Assembly: GCF_040786275.1 (NCBI RefSeq)
Contig: NZ_JBFMVT010000002.1
Coordinates: 1,860,001-1,924,000, forward strand
Length of the DNA: 64,000 nucleotides
Source: Buttiauxella gaviniae
GTDB lineage: Bacteria; Pseudomonadota; Gammaproteobacteria; Enterobacterales; Enterobacteriaceae
Direction: 5' to 3'
Part shown: in pieces, positions 33,292-45,331 of the stretch
How the letters are laid out: the number at the start of each line of letters is the position of its first letter
How positions within the stretch are numbered: the stretch's first letter is position 1
Program-made: the position numbers and the translations under genes
The notes under the pieces: model-generated
What the model was told of the DNA's origin: nothing
Database searches by the model: none
The model's input: only the letters and a program-made list of their open reading frames with translations

Positions 33292-34284
33292 ATGAAAACT
33301 GCCTACATCGCTAAACAACGCCAGATTAGTTTTGTGAAGTCCCATTTCTCCCGTCAACTGGAAGAAAAGCTTGGTCTGATGGAAGTCCAGGCTCCGATTC
33401 TTAGCCGCGTGGGTGATGGTACTCAGGACAATCTATCTGGCTGCGAGAAAGCGGTGCAGGTTAAGGTGAAAACCTTGCCTGAAGCGCAGTTTGAAGTGGT
33501 GCATTCGCTGGCCAAATGGAAAAGAAAAACACTCGGCCAGCACGACTTCAGCGCGGGTGAAGGGCTTTACACGCACATGAAAGCCCTTCGCCCCGATGAA
33601 GACCGTTTGACCCCGATTCACTCTGTGTATGTCGATCAGTGGGATTGGGAACGAGTAATGGGTGAAGGCGAGCGTCATATCGGCACGCTAAAGCAAACGG
33701 TAGAAAGCATCTGGGCGGCAATGAAAGCCACGGAAGCCGCAGTGAGCGAGCAGTATGGATTGACGCCTTTCCTGCCTGAACAAATTCACTTTGTTCATAG
33801 CGAAGAATTACAACAACGCTTCCCGGATCTAGATGCAAAAGGCCGTGAGCGAGCGATAGCAAAAGAGCTGGGGGCGGTTTTCCTGATTGGCATCGGCGGT
33901 AAGCTGGCTGACGGGAAACGTCATGACGTTCGTGCCCCGGATTACGATGACTGGTCAACCGTCAGCCATGGCGATTTTAAAGGCCTGAACGGCGATATTA
34001 TGGTATGGAACCCGGTGCTGGAAGATGCTTTTGAGCTTTCTTCTATGGGGATCCGTGTGGATGCCGAAACGTTGAAACGCCAGTTAGCCGTAACCGGTGA
34101 TGACGATCGTTTGAAACTTGAGTGGCACCAGTCGCTGCTGAAAGGTGAAATGCCGCAAACGATCGGCGGCGGTATCGGCCAGTCTCGTCTGGTGATGCTG
34201 ATGCTTCAACAGCCACACATTGGCCTGGTGCAATGCGGCGTGTGGCCTTCTGAAGTTCATGCCAGTGTTGAATCATTGCTGTAA
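33292..34284 (+). CDS. asnA: aspartate-ammonia ligase (asparagine synthetase A)
   Basis: A 330-residue cytosolic enzyme making asparagine from aspartate, ammonia and ATP. It has a class II aminoacyl-tRNA-synthetase-like fold. Conserved segments: [54 protein letters not shown] and the C-terminal [14 protein letters not shown]. Same length as E. coli. Activated by the divergent AsnC. It converges on viaA with only 3 bp between stop codons. Confidence 0.97.
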   Translation: MKTAYIAKQRQISFVKSHFSRQLEEKLGLMEVQAPILSRVGDGTQDNLSGCEKAVQVKVKTLPEAQFEVVHSLAKWKRKTLGQHDFSAGEGLYTHMKALRPDEDRLTPIHSVYVDQWDWERVMGEGERHIGTLKQTVESIWAAMKATEAAVSEQYGLTPFLPEQIHFVHSEELQQRFPDLDAKGRERAIAKELGAVFLIGIGGKLADGKRHDVRAPDYDDWSTVSHGDFKGLNGDIMVWNPVLEDAFELSSMGIRVDAETLKRQLAVTGDDDRLKLEWHQSLLKGEMPQTIGGGIGQSRLVMLMLQQPHIGLVQCGVWPSEVHASVESLL

Positions 34285-34287
34285 AGC

Positions 34288-35739
34288 TTAACGCCGCCAG
34301 CGACGCAGCAGGCGGCTACGCATCCCGGTATCAAAGCGCCAGATATGATCGAAAATGCGCATGATGCCGGGTTTGCCATGTGCCGACATAGCAACCGCGT
34401 GAAAACGGTGCAGATGTATGCGCTGCAGATCCTTTACTTGCTTCACAACATCATCTGGCAACCGCTGGGCGATAAAATCAGAAATCACCACCGCATCGGC
34501 GTCATGCCATTCACTTCCCTGCATCTTTTCTGCGATCGCCCGAAAACAACTGGCGAGATCGGTACCGCCGCGAAAACGTTGACTCAGAAAACGGATCGCC
34601 TGCTCAATACCCTCAGAGCTACTCAGCTCGTACCGCACAACTTCGCTGGAAAACAGCATAATGAAACAACGGCGGTTATCGGCCAGCGCAACACGCATTA
34701 ACGCCAGACAAAAGGCCTTGGCACATTGTTCGTTAAAGCCGCCCATTGAACCTGAGGTGTCGACACAAACAATAAACGGCCCACGGGGCTGTTCATCAAA
34801 ATCCTGATGAACGACAGGGCGTTCAACGATTTTCTCGCGCCATGAATCCCCATGGAGTCGATAGGTCAGCAACTGTTTTTCCACCAACCGGCGATAAAAC
34901 TCAAATTCCAGCTCGCTAATGCCCAGCGTGGCCAACTCCGGTGGTAGCAAACGCAAGATGTCATCGCTGCGCTGTAGGCCATCAACTTGTTCAGGAACCG
35001 TGGCGGGCTCCCGTACTAACATGCGCCAGGTTTCGGTTGGGGCATCTTTTCTTGGAACCGCTTTGGCTTCTTTGGAACGGCCTAGCTGTTCGGCAAGAGT
35101 TAACAATTCAGGCTGGCTTGCGAGAAATTCACCGTACTGAACGATAAGCTGATAATCCCCACGTTGAAGCGAACCGGCGCTCATGTCCCACAGCCGACCG
35201 GCTGCGTTATCGCTATCGACCAAAACCGGTTCAAGCTGGCCGCTTAATGCCAGGCGCTGCTGAACTTCTGCCAGAAGCTGATCGCGCTCGTCTTCCAACA
35301 ACTGTTGATTAAGGGAGGTTGCCTGCACTACCAGACTAAGCCGCCAGCGTTGTAGAAAAAGCGTTTGTTGAGCGGGTGTCAGGTGCGGGGTTTCAGCCAC
35401 CAGCGTTTGTGCCTGCCCGTAGAACGGTGAGTCGACGCTTTGTAACAGGCGCAAAATTTCTGGAAGTTTTGCCGATAACTGGCTGGTGGTGAGCAACTGA
35501 CTTTCCTGAAAACACATCACTTCACGGGTTAACTCTTGCGGGACGCTGGTGTCGTGCAGCCTGGCTTTGAGTAATTCGCGCCAGCGAGGAATATCTTTTG
35601 TTACGGCGTTTTTTAACCGGGGGAATTTCTCAAAAAATACCGCCAACTGCGGGGCGGCTAAGAGCGTAATAATGATCTCTTCTATTAATTCACCCTCGCC
35701 GATCGCGAGGATGAGATCGAGAGCTTCAACGCTGAGCAT
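34288..35739 (-). CDS. viaA: ATPase RavA stimulator ViaA (VWA domain)
   Basis: A 483-residue protein, the same length as E. coli ViaA. The N-terminal helical part is followed by a C-terminal von Willebrand A domain with MIDAS motif DTSGSMGGF near residue 330, the Thr in RGGTDLA and the Asp in VVISDF. It partners the MoxR ATPase RavA and is linked to respiratory complexes and aminoglycoside uptake. The start codon shares one base with the ravA stop, so translation is coupled. Confidence 0.95.
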   Translation of the reverse strand: MLSVEALDLILAIGEGELIEEIIITLLAAPQLAVFFEKFPRLKNAVTKDIPRWRELLKARLHDTSVPQELTREVMCFQESQLLTTSQLSAKLPEILRLLQSVDSPFYGQAQTLVAETPHLTPAQQTLFLQRWRLSLVVQATSLNQQLLEDERDQLLAEVQQRLALSGQLEPVLVDSDNAAGRLWDMSAGSLQRGDYQLIVQYGEFLASQPELLTLAEQLGRSKEAKAVPRKDAPTETWRMLVREPATVPEQVDGLQRSDDILRLLPPELATLGISELEFEFYRRLVEKQLLTYRLHGDSWREKIVERPVVHQDFDEQPRGPFIVCVDTSGSMGGFNEQCAKAFCLALMRVALADNRRCFIMLFSSEVVRYELSSSEGIEQAIRFLSQRFRGGTDLASCFRAIAEKMQGSEWHDADAVVISDFIAQRLPDDVVKQVKDLQRIHLHRFHAVAMSAHGKPGIMRIFDHIWRFDTGMRSRLLRRWRR

Positions 35740-37232
35740 CAGTGACGAGCCTGTTTAATTTGTTCGGCCACGTCTTGCAGGCTGGCTTCAATTTTTCCCA
35801 GCCATTCATTGTGGATAAACAAACATTTTTGCTGATCGTTAAAACGTTCATGCTGCTGGTGGAGAGTGGCTTCCAGGTCGTCAAATTGTTTTTTGATCTC
35901 ATCCGGCATCCCTTCTTGCTGTTGGCCGGGCAGAACCAGACGTGTACCTTGCAGGCTGACATCGCGCAGCACCAGGTGCTGGCTGGAGTCGACTTCCATA
36001 TTCAGTACCTGAGCAAAACCGATCCCATTAAGTTTGCCGCGGAGTTCGCCTCCTTTTATTAGCCACTGCGCGCAGGCTTCACGGGAGATAGAAACATGGA
36101 TAACTTCAATATCGTGCAGTTTCAACGGTTGCTGAAGCAGCAGCGTCAGCGTCTCTCCGGTCAGGGAATCTGGTAACTGATACTGCGGACGGCGGCTGAA
36201 CATCCCGCCTTGTTTGTTGACGGTAAGCGCCTCGCGGTCGCTATGTTGCTGTTGCAAATGAATACGACGCTGCACGATGGCGCCTAATTTACCGAGCATG
36301 GCGTGTTGCTGCCACGCGTGTCCGGTCATCAATATTTCCAGCTGCTGTTGCATCAAATTCATGGCGGCGGTGTCATGCCACAAGCAGTCTTTTAGCAGGA
36401 TCAAATCAATCGGTGCGACGGCTGTTCGGCCATTAAAATAGGCGCTGGCCTGCAGCAGGCGAATGGCTTTCTTCCAGCGACGGTCTGAAACATAAGGCGC
36501 CCCGGCGGTATTTTCGAGTTGCTGGCGTAAGGTGAAGATCAGTTCAAAGACGTTATCGGGTAAACCGACAGTGCCTATTTCCTTCTGCCAGGCGAAATAC
36601 TCGTCGTCAGTAACCTGTAGGTTTTCTGGCACCGGATTGTCATTTTCATCATGCTGGCTGGTGAGCATTGAACGGAAATTGCCTTTGTCCTGCACTTTAT
36701 CGAGCCACAGGCGAATCAGCATACGGTCATACAGCGCTTCAAGGCTGCTATCGGCTTCTGGCAATTCGTTGGAGGCTGCCACCAGCAAACGCATCGGGAT
36801 TTTTTCTTCGCTGGCCCCGTTACGAAAACGCCGTTCATTTATTGCGGTCAGCAGAGTGTTCAGAATGGCGGGGCCTGCTTTCCAGATTTCATCAAGAAAG
36901 ACGATTTCAGCTTCCGGCAAATAACCGGCGGTCAGGCGTTCATAACGGCCTTCATCTTTTAACGCTTGAATGGATAACGGGCCAAACACCTCTTCAGGCG
37001 TTGAGAAGCGCGTCATAAGGTATTCAAAGGCACGGGCGTGCTGAAAGGCAAATTTTAAACGTCGGGCTATCAAACTTTTCGCGATACCCGGCGGGCCAAG
37101 CAAGAAAACGCTTTCGCCGCTCAACGCCGCCAATAAACACAGGCGTACCGCGTGGCTTCGTTCAAACAGTCCTTTTTCCAGAGCCTGGCTAAGCCGTGAA
37201 ATTCTTTCAGCCAATAAATGTGATTGAGCCAT
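35739..37232 (-). CDS. ravA: MoxR-family AAA+ ATPase RavA
   Basis: A 497-residue hexameric ATPase that works with ViaA and binds the lysine decarboxylase LdcI. Walker A is [10 protein letters not shown], Walker B is [11 protein letters not shown], with sensor I in [12 protein letters not shown]-terminal triple-helical/LARA region follows. The start [14 protein letters not shown] fits E. coli, but an ATG three codons earlier (37241) has the better AAGGA spacing, so the true start may be there. It heads the ravA-viaA operon, divergent from kup. Confidence 0.94.
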   Translation of the reverse strand: MAQSHLLAERISRLSQALEKGLFERSHAVRLCLLAALSGESVFLLGPPGIAKSLIARRLKFAFQHARAFEYLMTRFSTPEEVFGPLSIQALKDEGRYERLTAGYLPEAEIVFLDEIWKAGPAILNTLLTAINERRFRNGASEEKIPMRLLVAASNELPEADSSLEALYDRMLIRLWLDKVQDKGNFRSMLTSQHDENDNPVPENLQVTDDEYFAWQKEIGTVGLPDNVFELIFTLRQQLENTAGAPYVSDRRWKKAIRLLQASAYFNGRTAVAPIDLILLKDCLWHDTAAMNLMQQQLEILMTGHAWQQHAMLGKLGAIVQRRIHLQQQHSDREALTVNKQGGMFSRRPQYQLPDSLTGETLTLLLQQPLKLHDIEVIHVSISREACAQWLIKGGELRGKLNGIGFAQVLNMEVDSSQHLVLRDVSLQGTRLVLPGQQQEGMPDEIKKQFDDLEATLHQQHERFNDQQKCLFIHNEWLGKIEASLQDVAEQIKQARH

Positions 37233-37456
37233 AATTAGCATTGCATCCTTACGCGGTTATCGCTGAGCGAAAAACGAATATCTCGTTCCTCTATATTATC
37301 GTTAATGGATTGAGGTGCGGCTCTTTTTTCCCTGACATAAGTTAAGCCTGTTGTATTTAGGGGTACGATTTCATTCATTATCGTGCATACTGTGCGCCTT
37401 TTTGTGGGCCAAGGGACTAAGCACACGCTTTCAGGATTCCAACAAAAGATTAGTCT

Positions 37457-39325
37457 ATGAGCGCTGATAATAAACAATCATTGCCTGCGATAACGCTGGC
37501 TGCAATTGGGGTAGTGTACGGGGATATCGGTACCAGCCCGCTTTATACTCTTCGAGAATGTCTGTCTGGCCAATTTGGATTCGGCGTAGAACGTGACGCT
37601 GTATTTGGCTTTTTGTCTTTGATTTTCTGGCTGTTGATCTTAGTCGTCTCTGTAAAATATCTCACCTTTGTTATGCGGGCGGACAACGCCGGTGAAGGGG
37701 GGATTTTGACGCTGATGTCTTTGGCCGGGCGAAATACGTCCGCGAGAATGACGTCGGTGCTGGTGATCATGGGATTGGTCGGCGGTAGCTTCTTCTATGG
37801 AGAGGTGGTCATTACGCCTGCAATATCGGTTATGTCGGCGATAGAAGGCCTTGAGATAGCCGCGCCGTCGCTTGATGCCTATATCGTTCCGTTGTCGATA
37901 GTCGTGTTAACGCTGCTGTTTATGATTCAGAAGCACGGTACTGGCATGGTCGGTAAACTCTTTGCTCCTGTCATGCTGCTGTGGTTCCTGGTGCTGGCCG
38001 TTTTAGGTGCGCGCAGTATTATCGCAAACCCTGAAGTGCTTCATGCGCTGAACCCTGCATGGGCAGTGCATTTCTTCCTGGAATACAAAACCGTTTCGTT
38101 CTTCGCGCTCGGTGCCGTGGTGCTTTCTATTACCGGTGTGGAAGCGCTGTATGCGGATATGGGCCACTTCGGTAAATTCCCGATTCGTATTGCATGGTTC
38201 TCGGTTGTTCTGCCGTCTCTGGTGCTGAACTATTTCGGCCAGGGCGCTTTGCTGCTTAAAACGCCGGAAGCGATTAAGAACCCGTTCTTTTTGCTGGCCC
38301 CTGACTGGGCGCTGATTCCGCTGATGATTCTGGCAACGCTGGCAACGGTTATCGCTTCTCAGGCGGTAATCTCCGGTGTGTTCTCTTTGACTCGCCAGGC
38401 TGTGCGTCTGGGGTATCTGTCGCCAATGCGTATCATCCATACGTCGGAAATGGAATCCGGGCAGATCTACATTCCGGCGATTAACTGGATACTCTATATT
38501 TCCGTTGTGATCGTCATCGTGAGCTTCGAGCATTCCAGTAATCTGGCTGCGGCATATGGGATAGCGGTAACCGGTACCATGGTACTGACCTCTATTCTTT
38601 CTTGTACCGTGGCGCGCAAAAACTGGCACTGGAACAAAATTGGCGTGTTGCTGATGGGGGCTTGCTTCCTGTTCATCGATATTCCGTTGTTCTCCGCTAA
38701 CGCCGTTAAGATTTTCTCCGGCGGTTGGCTGCCGCTCTGCCTGGCACTGCTGATGTTCATCATCATGACGACCTGGAAAAGCGAGCGTTTCCGTCTGCTG
38801 CGCCGTATGCACGAGCACGGAAATTCACTGGAAGCGATGATTGCCTCTCTGGAAAAGTCGCCGCCGGTACGCGTGCCTGGCACGGCGGTGTATATGTCCC
38901 GCGCGCTGAACGTGATTCCTTTTGCGATGCTTCATAATCTCAAGCACAACAAAGTGCTGCATGAGCGTGTGGTATTGCTGACTCTGCGAACCGAAGATGC
39001 ACCATACGTTCATAACGTGAAACGTGTTTCTATTGAGCAGTTGTCGCCAACGTTCTGGCGAGTGGTGGCGAGTTACGGCTGGCGTGAAACGCCAAACGTG
39101 GAAGAGGTATTCCACCGTTGCGGCCTGGAAGGGTTAAGCTGCCGAATGATGGAGACATCGTTCTTTATGTCCCATGAGTCGTTAATTATCGGCAAACGTC
39201 CATGGTATTTACGACTGCGCGGCAAGCTGTTTATGGCGTTACAACGAAATGCGTTACGCGCCCCTGACCAATTCGAAATCCCGCCAAACAGGGTTATTGA
39301 ATTAGGAACGCAGGTCGAGATTTAA
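37457..39325 (+). CDS. kup: low-affinity potassium transport protein Kup
   Basis: A 622-residue potassium:proton symporter (KUP/HAK/KT family) with 12 membrane helices and a hydrophilic C-terminal domain from about residue 455. The family hallmark [17 protein letters not shown] is at residues 18-34, with [17 protein letters not shown] further on. Length equals E. coli Kup, which matters for potassium uptake at acid pH. A terminator follows. Confidence 0.96.
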   Translation: MSADNKQSLPAITLAAIGVVYGDIGTSPLYTLRECLSGQFGFGVERDAVFGFLSLIFWLLILVVSVKYLTFVMRADNAGEGGILTLMSLAGRNTSARMTSVLVIMGLVGGSFFYGEVVITPAISVMSAIEGLEIAAPSLDAYIVPLSIVVLTLLFMIQKHGTGMVGKLFAPVMLLWFLVLAVLGARSIIANPEVLHALNPAWAVHFFLEYKTVSFFALGAVVLSITGVEALYADMGHFGKFPIRIAWFSVVLPSLVLNYFGQGALLLKTPEAIKNPFFLLAPDWALIPLMILATLATVIASQAVISGVFSLTRQAVRLGYLSPMRIIHTSEMESGQIYIPAINWILYISVVIVIVSFEHSSNLAAAYGIAVTGTMVLTSILSCTVARKNWHWNKIGVLLMGACFLFIDIPLFSANAVKIFSGGWLPLCLALLMFIIMTTWKSERFRLLRRMHEHGNSLEAMIASLEKSPPVRVPGTAVYMSRALNVIPFAMLHNLKHNKVLHERVVLLTLRTEDAPYVHNVKRVSIEQLSPTFWRVVASYGWRETPNVEEVFHRCGLEGLSCRMMETSFFMSHESLIIGKRPWYLRLRGKLFMALQRNALRAPDQFEIPPNRVIELGTQVEI

Positions 39326-39332
39326 CATCTAC

Positions 39333-39360
39333 GCCCCTTCAATCGAAGGGGTGTTTTTTT
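39333..39360 (+). terminator. Rho-independent terminator of kup
   Basis: CCCCTTC-AATC-GAAGGGG stem-loop followed by seven T, shortly after the kup stop. Confidence 0.88.
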
Positions 39361-39406
39361 GTTCTGTTATGTACGCGCTCTCATTTCATTCCTTTTGAAA
39401 CAGAAC

Positions 39407-39421
39407 AGCGAAACGTTTCGA
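39407..39421. promoter_or_regulatory. upstream RbsR-like operator
   Basis: AGCGAAACGTTTCGA repeats 14 of 16 bases of the promoter-proximal operator; the centres are exactly 80 bp apart. It could support DNA looping by RbsR. A TTGTGATCAAC sequence on the minus strand next to it may be part of a CRP site. Confidence 0.55.
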
Positions 39422-39486
39422 TGTTGATCACAATTTCGTAACGCACTGGTTGTTTTCCCATCACGACATTTTCTACACTTTAGGTC

Positions 39487-39502
39487 AGCGAAACGTTTCG
39501 CT
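39487..39502. promoter_or_regulatory. RbsR operator at the ribose operon
   Basis: Perfect 16-bp palindrome AGCGAAACGTTTCGCT, a typical LacI-family operator with CG centre, 15 bp before rbsD. RbsR, encoded at the end of this operon, is the expected ligand and ribose the inducer. Confidence 0.85.
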
Positions 39503-39516
39503 AGTGGAGTAAGAAA

Positions 39517-39936
39517 ATGAAGAAAGGCAAAGTTCTCAACGCTGATATCTCGTCCGTAATTTCTCGTCTTGGCCACACTGACACGTTAGTGGTTGGCGAT
39601 GCCGGGTTGCCCATTCCACGCAATACACCGCGTATTGATTTGGCACTGACTCATGGCGTACCGGGTTTTATGCAGGTCGTTGAAGTCGTAACGCAAGAGA
39701 TGCAGGTTGAAGCGGCGATCTTAGCTTCGGAAATCCAACAACATAATCCCCAACTCCACGAAACGTTGCTCAAACACATCGAGCAACTGCAACAACACCA
39801 GGGAAACACCATTTCTATTCGTTACATCAGTCATGAGCAGTTCAAGCTTCACACCGCCGATAGCCAGGCGGTTATTCGCAGCGGGGAGTGTTCCCCGTAT
39901 GCGAATATTATTCTCTGTGCTGGCGTGACCTTCTGA
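39517..39936 (+). CDS. rbsD: D-ribose pyranase RbsD
   Basis: A 139-residue cytosolic mutarotase that converts beta-pyran to beta-furan ribose for the kinase RbsK. It has the catalytic His20 in [20 protein letters not shown] and the C-terminal [18 protein letters not shown]. Same length as E. coli. First gene of rbsDACBKR, with GGAG upstream and an RbsR operator in the leader. Confidence 0.95.
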   Translation: MKKGKVLNADISSVISRLGHTDTLVVGDAGLPIPRNTPRIDLALTHGVPGFMQVVEVVTQEMQVEAAILASEIQQHNPQLHETLLKHIEQLQQHQGNTISIRYISHEQFKLHTADSQAVIRSGECSPYANIILCAGVTF

Positions 39937-39943
39937 GGCCGGT

Positions 39944-41458
39944 ATGGAAACGTTACTGCAACTTAAAGGGATCAATAAATCGTTCCCCGGCGTAAAAGCC
40001 CTTTCAGGCGCTGCGCTGAACGTTTACGCGGGGCGCGTAATGGCGCTGGTAGGCGAAAACGGCGCGGGCAAATCCACCATGATGAAAGTGCTGACCGGCA
40101 TTTATCAACGTGATGCGGGTTCGCTGTTATGGCTTGGCAAAGAAACCACTTTTAACGGCCCAAAATCTTCGCAGGAAGCGGGCATCGGTATCATTCACCA
40201 GGAACTCAACCTGATTCCGCAGCTCAGCATTGCGGAAAACATCTTCCTGGGCCGTGAGTTTGTAAACCGCTTTGGCAAAATCGACTGGAAAACGATGTAT
40301 GCCGAGGCGGATAAATTACTCGCCAAACTTAACCTGCGTTTTAACAGCCAGCGGCTGGTGGGCGATTTGTCGATTGGCGATCAGCAGATGGTCGAAATCG
40401 CCAAGGTTCTGAGCTTTGAATCTAAAGTCATCGTCATGGACGAACCAACCGATGCGCTGACTGACACCGAAACGGACTCTCTGTTCCGGGTGATCCGCGA
40501 ACTGAAAGCGCAAGGGCGCGGCATCGTCTATATCTCTCACCGCATGAAAGAGATCTTCGAGATCTGTGATGACGTGACCGTCTTCCGCGACGGGCAATTT
40601 ATTGCCGAGCGCGAAGTGGTGACGTTAAGTGAAGATTCGCTTATTGAAATGATGGTCGGCCGCAAACTTGAAGATCAATATCCTCGTCTGGATAAACAAC
40701 CCGGTGAGACGCTGCTGCGTGTAGATAACCTTTCCGGACCGGGCGTGCATGACGTCAGCTTTACTCTTCGTAAAGGTGAGATCCTCGGCGTTGCCGGTTT
40801 GATGGGCGCAGGCCGCACCGAATTAATGAAAGTGCTGTATGGCGCGCTGCCGCGTACCGGCGGCTATGTAGCGCTGGATGGCCGTGAAGTCGTGACGCGT
40901 TCGCCGCAGGATGGCCTGGCAAACGGCATTGTTTATATTTCTGAAGACCGTAAGCGCGATGGCTTAGTGCTTGGGATGTCGGTCAAAGAGAATATGTCGC
41001 TGACTGCGCTGCGCTATTTCAGCCATAACGTTGGCAGCCTGAAACACAAAGATGAGCAGCAGGCGGTGCAGGATTTTATCCGTTTGTTCAACGTTAAAAC
41101 CCCGTCTATGGAGCAGCCTATTGGCCTGTTATCCGGTGGCAATCAGCAAAAGGTCGCTATTGCACGCGGGTTGATGACGCGCCCGAAAGTGCTGATTCTT
41201 GATGAGCCAACGCGTGGCGTAGACGTTGGCGCGAAGAAAGAAATTTATCAGCTAATCAATCAGTTCAAAGCCGATGGGCTAAGCATCATCCTTGTTTCAT
41301 CCGAAATGCCGGAAGTCCTCGGTATGAGCGATCGAATTATGGTGATGCATGAAGGGCATTTGGGCGGGGAATTTACCCGAGAAGAGGCCACCCAGGAAAT
41401 TCTCATGGCGGCAGCCGTCGGCAAGCTAAATCGCGTGAATCAGGAGTCTGTAAAATGA
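39944..41458 (+). CDS. rbsA: ribose ABC transporter ATPase RbsA
   Basis: A 504-residue tandem ATPase. The first domain has Walker [10 protein letters not shown] and Walker [13 protein letters not shown]. The second has the degenerate loop [11 protein letters not shown] and signature [10 protein letters not shown], as is normal for this subfamily. It drives ribose uptake with RbsC and RbsB. Its end overlaps the rbsC start by four bases. Confidence 0.95.
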   Translation: METLLQLKGINKSFPGVKALSGAALNVYAGRVMALVGENGAGKSTMMKVLTGIYQRDAGSLLWLGKETTFNGPKSSQEAGIGIIHQELNLIPQLSIAENIFLGREFVNRFGKIDWKTMYAEADKLLAKLNLRFNSQRLVGDLSIGDQQMVEIAKVLSFESKVIVMDEPTDALTDTETDSLFRVIRELKAQGRGIVYISHRMKEIFEICDDVTVFRDGQFIAEREVVTLSEDSLIEMMVGRKLEDQYPRLDKQPGETLLRVDNLSGPGVHDVSFTLRKGEILGVAGLMGAGRTELMKVLYGALPRTGGYVALDGREVVTRSPQDGLANGIVYISEDRKRDGLVLGMSVKENMSLTALRYFSHNVGSLKHKDEQQAVQDFIRLFNVKTPSMEQPIGLLSGGNQQKVAIARGLMTRPKVLILDEPTRGVDVGAKKEIYQLINQFKADGLSIILVSSEMPEVLGMSDRIMVMHEGHLGGEFTREEATQEILMAAAVGKLNRVNQESVK

Positions 41459-42420
41459 GTACCCAGTCTATTGCTGGCCGTCGCTGGTTCACTAAAGCGT
41501 GGCTATTAGAGCAAAAATCATTGATCGCACTGCTGGTGCTGATTGCTGTTGTTTCGAGCCTTAGCCCGAATTTTTTCACCGTCAATAACCTGTTCAATAT
41601 CCTGCAACAAACCTCCGTGAACGCCATTATGGCGGTCGGTATGACACTGGTCATTCTGACTTCCGGGATCGACCTGTCCGTCGGTTCTTTACTGGCGCTC
41701 ACCGGAGCAGTGGCCGCCTCAATTGTTGGCCTGGAAGTGAATGCGTTGGTAGCCGTTGCCGGGGCGCTAGCGCTAGGTGCTGCAATCGGGGCTGTGACGG
41801 GCGTTATTGTCGCGAAAGGTCGGGTGCAGGCGTTTATCGCCACTCTGGTGATGATGCTTCTGCTGCGCGGCGTGACGATGGTGTACACCAACGGGAGTCC
41901 GGTCAACACCGGCTTCTCTGACAATGCAGACGTATTTGGCTGGTTTGGGATCGGTCGCCCGCTGGGTATTCCTACACCGGTGTGGATTATGGGCGTTGTG
42001 TTCCTGGCTGCGTGGTACATGCTGCACCACACGCGTCTGGGTCGTTACATCTATGCGTTGGGCGGTAACGAAGCGGCGACGCGTCTTTCCGGCATCAGCG
42101 TTAATAAAGTCAAAATTATTGTCTATTCACTCTGTGGTCTGCTGGCTTCGCTTGCCGGGATCATCGAGGTGGCGCGTCTTTCCTCTGCGCAGCCTACGGC
42201 GGGTACCGGCTATGAGCTGGACGCTATTGCCGCCGTTGTGCTTGGCGGAACCAGCCTTGCAGGCGGGAAGGGGCGTATTGTTGGGACGCTGATCGGCGCG
42301 CTGATCCTCGGCTTCCTGAACAACGGGCTGAACTTATTAGGTGTTTCTTCTTATTACCAGATGATCGTCAAAGCAGTGGTTATTTTGCTGGCGGTGCTGG
42401 TGGACAACAAAAAGCAGTAA
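41455..42420 (+). CDS. rbsC: ribose ABC transporter permease RbsC
   Basis: A 321-residue inner-membrane permease with 8-10 helices. Typical segments are [20 protein letters not shown] and [20 protein letters not shown], the latter being the coupling loop. Same length as E. coli RbsC. Translation is coupled to rbsA. Confidence 0.95.
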   Translation: MSTQSIAGRRWFTKAWLLEQKSLIALLVLIAVVSSLSPNFFTVNNLFNILQQTSVNAIMAVGMTLVILTSGIDLSVGSLLALTGAVAASIVGLEVNALVAVAGALALGAAIGAVTGVIVAKGRVQAFIATLVMMLLLRGVTMVYTNGSPVNTGFSDNADVFGWFGIGRPLGIPTPVWIMGVVFLAAWYMLHHTRLGRYIYALGGNEAATRLSGISVNKVKIIVYSLCGLLASLAGIIEVARLSSAQPTAGTGYELDAIAAVVLGGTSLAGGKGRIVGTLIGALILGFLNNGLNLLGVSSYYQMIVKAVVILLAVLVDNKKQ

Positions 42421-42446
42421 ATCATAACCCTACAGGACATCTGACT

Positions 42447-43334
42447 ATGAATATGAAAAAGCTGGCTACCCTGGTTTCCGCTGTTGCACTGAGCGCCACT
42501 GTTAGCGCAAACGCGATGGCAAAAGATACCATCGCGCTGGTCGTTTCCACGCTCAACAACCCGTTCTTCGTTTCCCTGAAAGATGGCGCGCAAAAAGAAG
42601 CGGATAAATTGGGCTACAACCTGGTGGTGCTGGATTCGCAAAATAACCCGGCGAAAGAGCTGGCAAACGTGCAGGACCTGACGGTTCGCGGCACCAAACT
42701 GATGCTCATCAACCCAACCGATTCTGATGCGGTAGGTAATGCGGTGAAAATGGCGAATCAGGCTAAAATCCCTGTTATTACCCTCGACCGTATGGCGAAT
42801 CAGGGAACTGTAGTCAGCCATATCGCTTCTGATAACGTCGCAGGCGGTAAAATGGCCGGTGACTTTATCGCGAAAAAACTGGGTGAAGGCGCGAAAGTGA
42901 TCGAATTGCAGGGAATTGCGGGGGCGTCTGCTGCGCGTGAACGTGGTGAAGGCTTCAAACAGGCAACCGCTGCGCACAAGTTTACCGTTTTGGCGAGCCA
43001 GCCTGCAGACTTTGACCGTACAAAAGGTCTGAACGTGATGCAGAACCTGCTGACCGCGCATCCTGACGTGCAGGCTGTGTTTGCTCAGAACGACGAAATG
43101 GCATTGGGCGCATTGCGTGCACTGCAAACTGCCGGTAAATCTGACGTTTTGGTGGTGGGTTTTGACGGAACGGCTGACGGTGTGAAAGCCGTTGAAGGTG
43201 GCAAACTGGGGGCAACGGTTGCTCAGATGGCTGACCAGATTGGTGTTATCGGTGTAGAAACCGCAGACAAAGTATTGAAAGGCGAAAAAGTCGACTCCAA
43301 AATCCCGGTTGACCTGAAGCTGGTTACTAAATAA
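42447..43334 (+). CDS. rbsB: periplasmic ribose-binding protein RbsB
   Basis: A 295-residue exported protein with signal peptide [25 protein letters not shown] and mature start [16 protein letters not shown]. It binds ribose for RbsAC and for the Trg chemoreceptor. Binding residues occur in [15 protein letters not shown] and [10 protein letters not shown] stable hairpin follows the gene and probably raises its mRNA level above the downstream genes. Confidence 0.96.
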   Translation: MNMKKLATLVSAVALSATVSANAMAKDTIALVVSTLNNPFFVSLKDGAQKEADKLGYNLVVLDSQNNPAKELANVQDLTVRGTKLMLINPTDSDAVGNAVKMANQAKIPVITLDRMANQGTVVSHIASDNVAGGKMAGDFIAKKLGEGAKVIELQGIAGASAARERGEGFKQATAAHKFTVLASQPADFDRTKGLNVMQNLLTAHPDVQAVFAQNDEMALGALRALQTAGKSDVLVVGFDGTADGVKAVEGGKLGATVAQMADQIGVIGVETADKVLKGEKVDSKIPVDLKLVTK

Positions 43335-43359
43335 GACGACAATAGAAAAGCAGGGCACC

Positions 43360-43386
43360 GCGCCACTCCTGAGTCTGGAGTGGCGC
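43360..43386 (+). promoter_or_regulatory. intra-operon mRNA hairpin after rbsB
   Basis: Perfect 10-bp stem GCGCCACTCC / GGAGTGGCGC with a 7-base loop, no T-run, between rbsB and rbsK. It is likely to protect the 3' end of the abundant rbsB message rather than to terminate. Confidence 0.7.
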
Positions 43387-43406
43387 ACTTAACTGGACTG
43401 ATAAAT

Positions 43407-44336
43407 ATGAAAACGAAAGGCAATCTCGTCGTCCTGGGCAGCATTAATGCTGACCATATTCTTAACCTCGAACATTTTCCTACGCCGGGTGAAACTGTCA
43501 CCGGGCATGAGTACCAGGTCGCGTTCGGTGGAAAAGGCGCAAACCAGGCTGTTGCAGCCGGGCGCAGCGGCGCAGACATTGCCTTTATTGCCTGCGTAGG
43601 CGACGATGATACCGGTAGCCGCGTTTGCAAACAGTTAATCAGCGACAAAATCGATACATCCCCCATCAGCACAATTAAATATGCATCAACGGGCGTTGCG
43701 CTTATTTTTGTGAATAGCGCCGGTGAAAACGTGATTGGTATTCACGCCGGGGCGAACGGGGCATTAACGCCGGAGCTGGTGGCGGAACAGAATCAAAAAA
43801 TTGCACAGGCCTCTGCGCTTTTAATGCAACTCGAGTCACCGCTGGAAAGCGTGCTGGCTGCCGCGAAAATTGCCCATCAGAACAAAACCAAAGTGGTGCT
43901 CAACCCTGCGCCAGCGTGTGAGCTTTCCGACGAACTGCTCGGGCTGGTGGATATGATTACGCCAAACGAAACCGAAGCGGAAAAACTCACGGGCGTGCGC
44001 GTCGAAAATGACGACGATGCGGCGAAGGCGGCTCTCGTTCTTCATGATAAAGGCATTGAAACCGTCATTATTACGCTCGGCAGCCGTGGTGTTTGGCTGA
44101 GTGAAAAGGGCAAAGGGCTGCGCGTTCCGGGTTTTAAAGTTAAAGCCGTGGATACGATTGCCGCAGGCGATACCTTTAATGGGGCATTGGTTACCGCGTT
44201 GCTGGAAGACAAGCCAATGAATGAAGCGATTCGTTTCGCACATGCTGCCGCCGCAATTGCCGTGACGCGTAAAGGGGCACAACCTTCCGTGCCGTGGCGC
44301 CATGAAATCGACGAGTTTTTGCAACAGCAAGGATAA
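43407..44336 (+). CDS. rbsK: ribokinase RbsK
   Basis: A 309-residue PfkB-family sugar kinase that phosphorylates ribose at O5. N-terminal signature [12 protein letters not shown] and [13 protein letters not shown]; the C-terminal anion hole and catalytic Asp lie in [13 protein letters not shown]. The chosen ATG gives the E. coli length; an ATG nine codons upstream is not conserved and lies within the 3' side of the hairpin. Confidence 0.95.
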   Translation: MKTKGNLVVLGSINADHILNLEHFPTPGETVTGHEYQVAFGGKGANQAVAAGRSGADIAFIACVGDDDTGSRVCKQLISDKIDTSPISTIKYASTGVALIFVNSAGENVIGIHAGANGALTPELVAEQNQKIAQASALLMQLESPLESVLAAAKIAHQNKTKVVLNPAPACELSDELLGLVDMITPNETEAEKLTGVRVENDDDAAKAALVLHDKGIETVIITLGSRGVWLSEKGKGLRVPGFKVKAVDTIAAGDTFNGALVTALLEDKPMNEAIRFAHAAAAIAVTRKGAQPSVPWRHEIDEFLQQQG

Positions 44337-44338
44337 TC

Positions 44339-45331
44339 ATGGCTACCATGAAAGACGTCGCGAAAATGGCGGGGGTTTCGACCTCAACAGTTTCGCACGT
44401 CATTAATAATGATCGTTTCGTGAGTGATGCCATTCGCGTCAGGGTCGATGCGGCAATCAAAACGCTTAACTATGCGCCATCGGCATTGGCGCGTAGTCTC
44501 AAACTCAATCAAACACACACTATTGGGATGTTAATCACCGCCAGTAGTAACCCGTTTTACTCAGAATTAGTGCGCGGCGTTGAACGAAGCTGTTTTGAGC
44601 GTGGGTATAGTTTGGTGTTGTGTAATACCGAAGGTGACGAACAGCGTATGAACCGCAACCTGGAGACGCTTCTGCAAAAACGCGTCGATGGGCTTTTACT
44701 GTTATGCACCGAAACCCATCTGCCTTCGCCAGAAATAATGAGCCGTTATCCATCTATTCCTACCGTGATGATGGACTGGTCGCCCTTTGAAGGCGAAAGC
44801 GATGTGATTCAAGATAACTCTTTATTAGGTGGCGAAACGGCAACGCAACATCTTATTGATAACGGTTATACCCGCATCGCCTGCATTACTGGCCCGCAGG
44901 ATAAAACACCCGCGCGCTTGCGCCTGGAAGGTTACCGCAATGCGATGCATCGCGCAGGGCTGGAAATTATTGAAGGGTATGAAATTATCGGCGATTTTGA
45001 GTTTCAGGGTGGTTTCACCGCCATGAATTCCCTGCTCGCGCTTGGTCAACCGCCTCACGCCGTCTTTACTGGCAACGATGCGATGGCGGTCGGGGCGTAT
45101 CATGCGTTATATCAGGCGGGTTTGACGGTGCCGAGGGATATGGCCGTTGTCGGCTATGATGATATAGAGCTTGCGCGTTTTATGACGCCGCCGCTCACGA
45201 CCATTCATCAGCCTAAAGATGAACTGGGTGAGTTGGCTGTCGATGTTCTGATTCATCGCATGGCGCAACCCACCCTGAGCCAGCAGCGTCTGTGTCTGAC
45301 GCCTGAGCTGGTGGTGCGAAGTTCAGTTTAG
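44339..45331 (+). CDS. rbsR: ribose operon repressor RbsR
   Basis: A 330-residue LacI-family repressor with an N-terminal helix-turn-helix ([20 protein letters not shown]), hinge [11 protein letters not shown] and a ribose-binding core. It represses rbsDACBKR at the palindrome before rbsD. It begins 2 bp after the rbsK stop. Its stop codon overlaps that of the convergent hsrA by four bases, leaving no room for a terminator. Confidence 0.95.
   Translation: MATMKDVAKMAGVSTSTVSHVINNDRFVSDAIRVRVDAAIKTLNYAPSALARSLKLNQTHTIGMLITASSNPFYSELVRGVERSCFERGYSLVLCNTEGDEQRMNRNLETLLQKRVDGLLLLCTETHLPSPEIMSRYPSIPTVMMDWSPFEGESDVIQDNSLLGGETATQHLIDNGYTRIACITGPQDKTPARLRLEGYRNAMHRAGLEIIEGYEIIGDFEFQGGFTAMNSLLALGQPPHAVFTGNDAMAVGAYHALYQAGLTVPRDMAVVGYDDIELARFMTPPLTTIHQPKDELGELAVDVLIHRMAQPTLSQQRLCLTPELVVRSSV

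Noticed and set aside
29500-33300. Possible CRISPR, insertion sequence or prophage around oriC
   Set aside because: I looked for direct repeats with spacers, terminal inverted repeats and transposase or integrase motifs and saw none here or elsewhere in the window.
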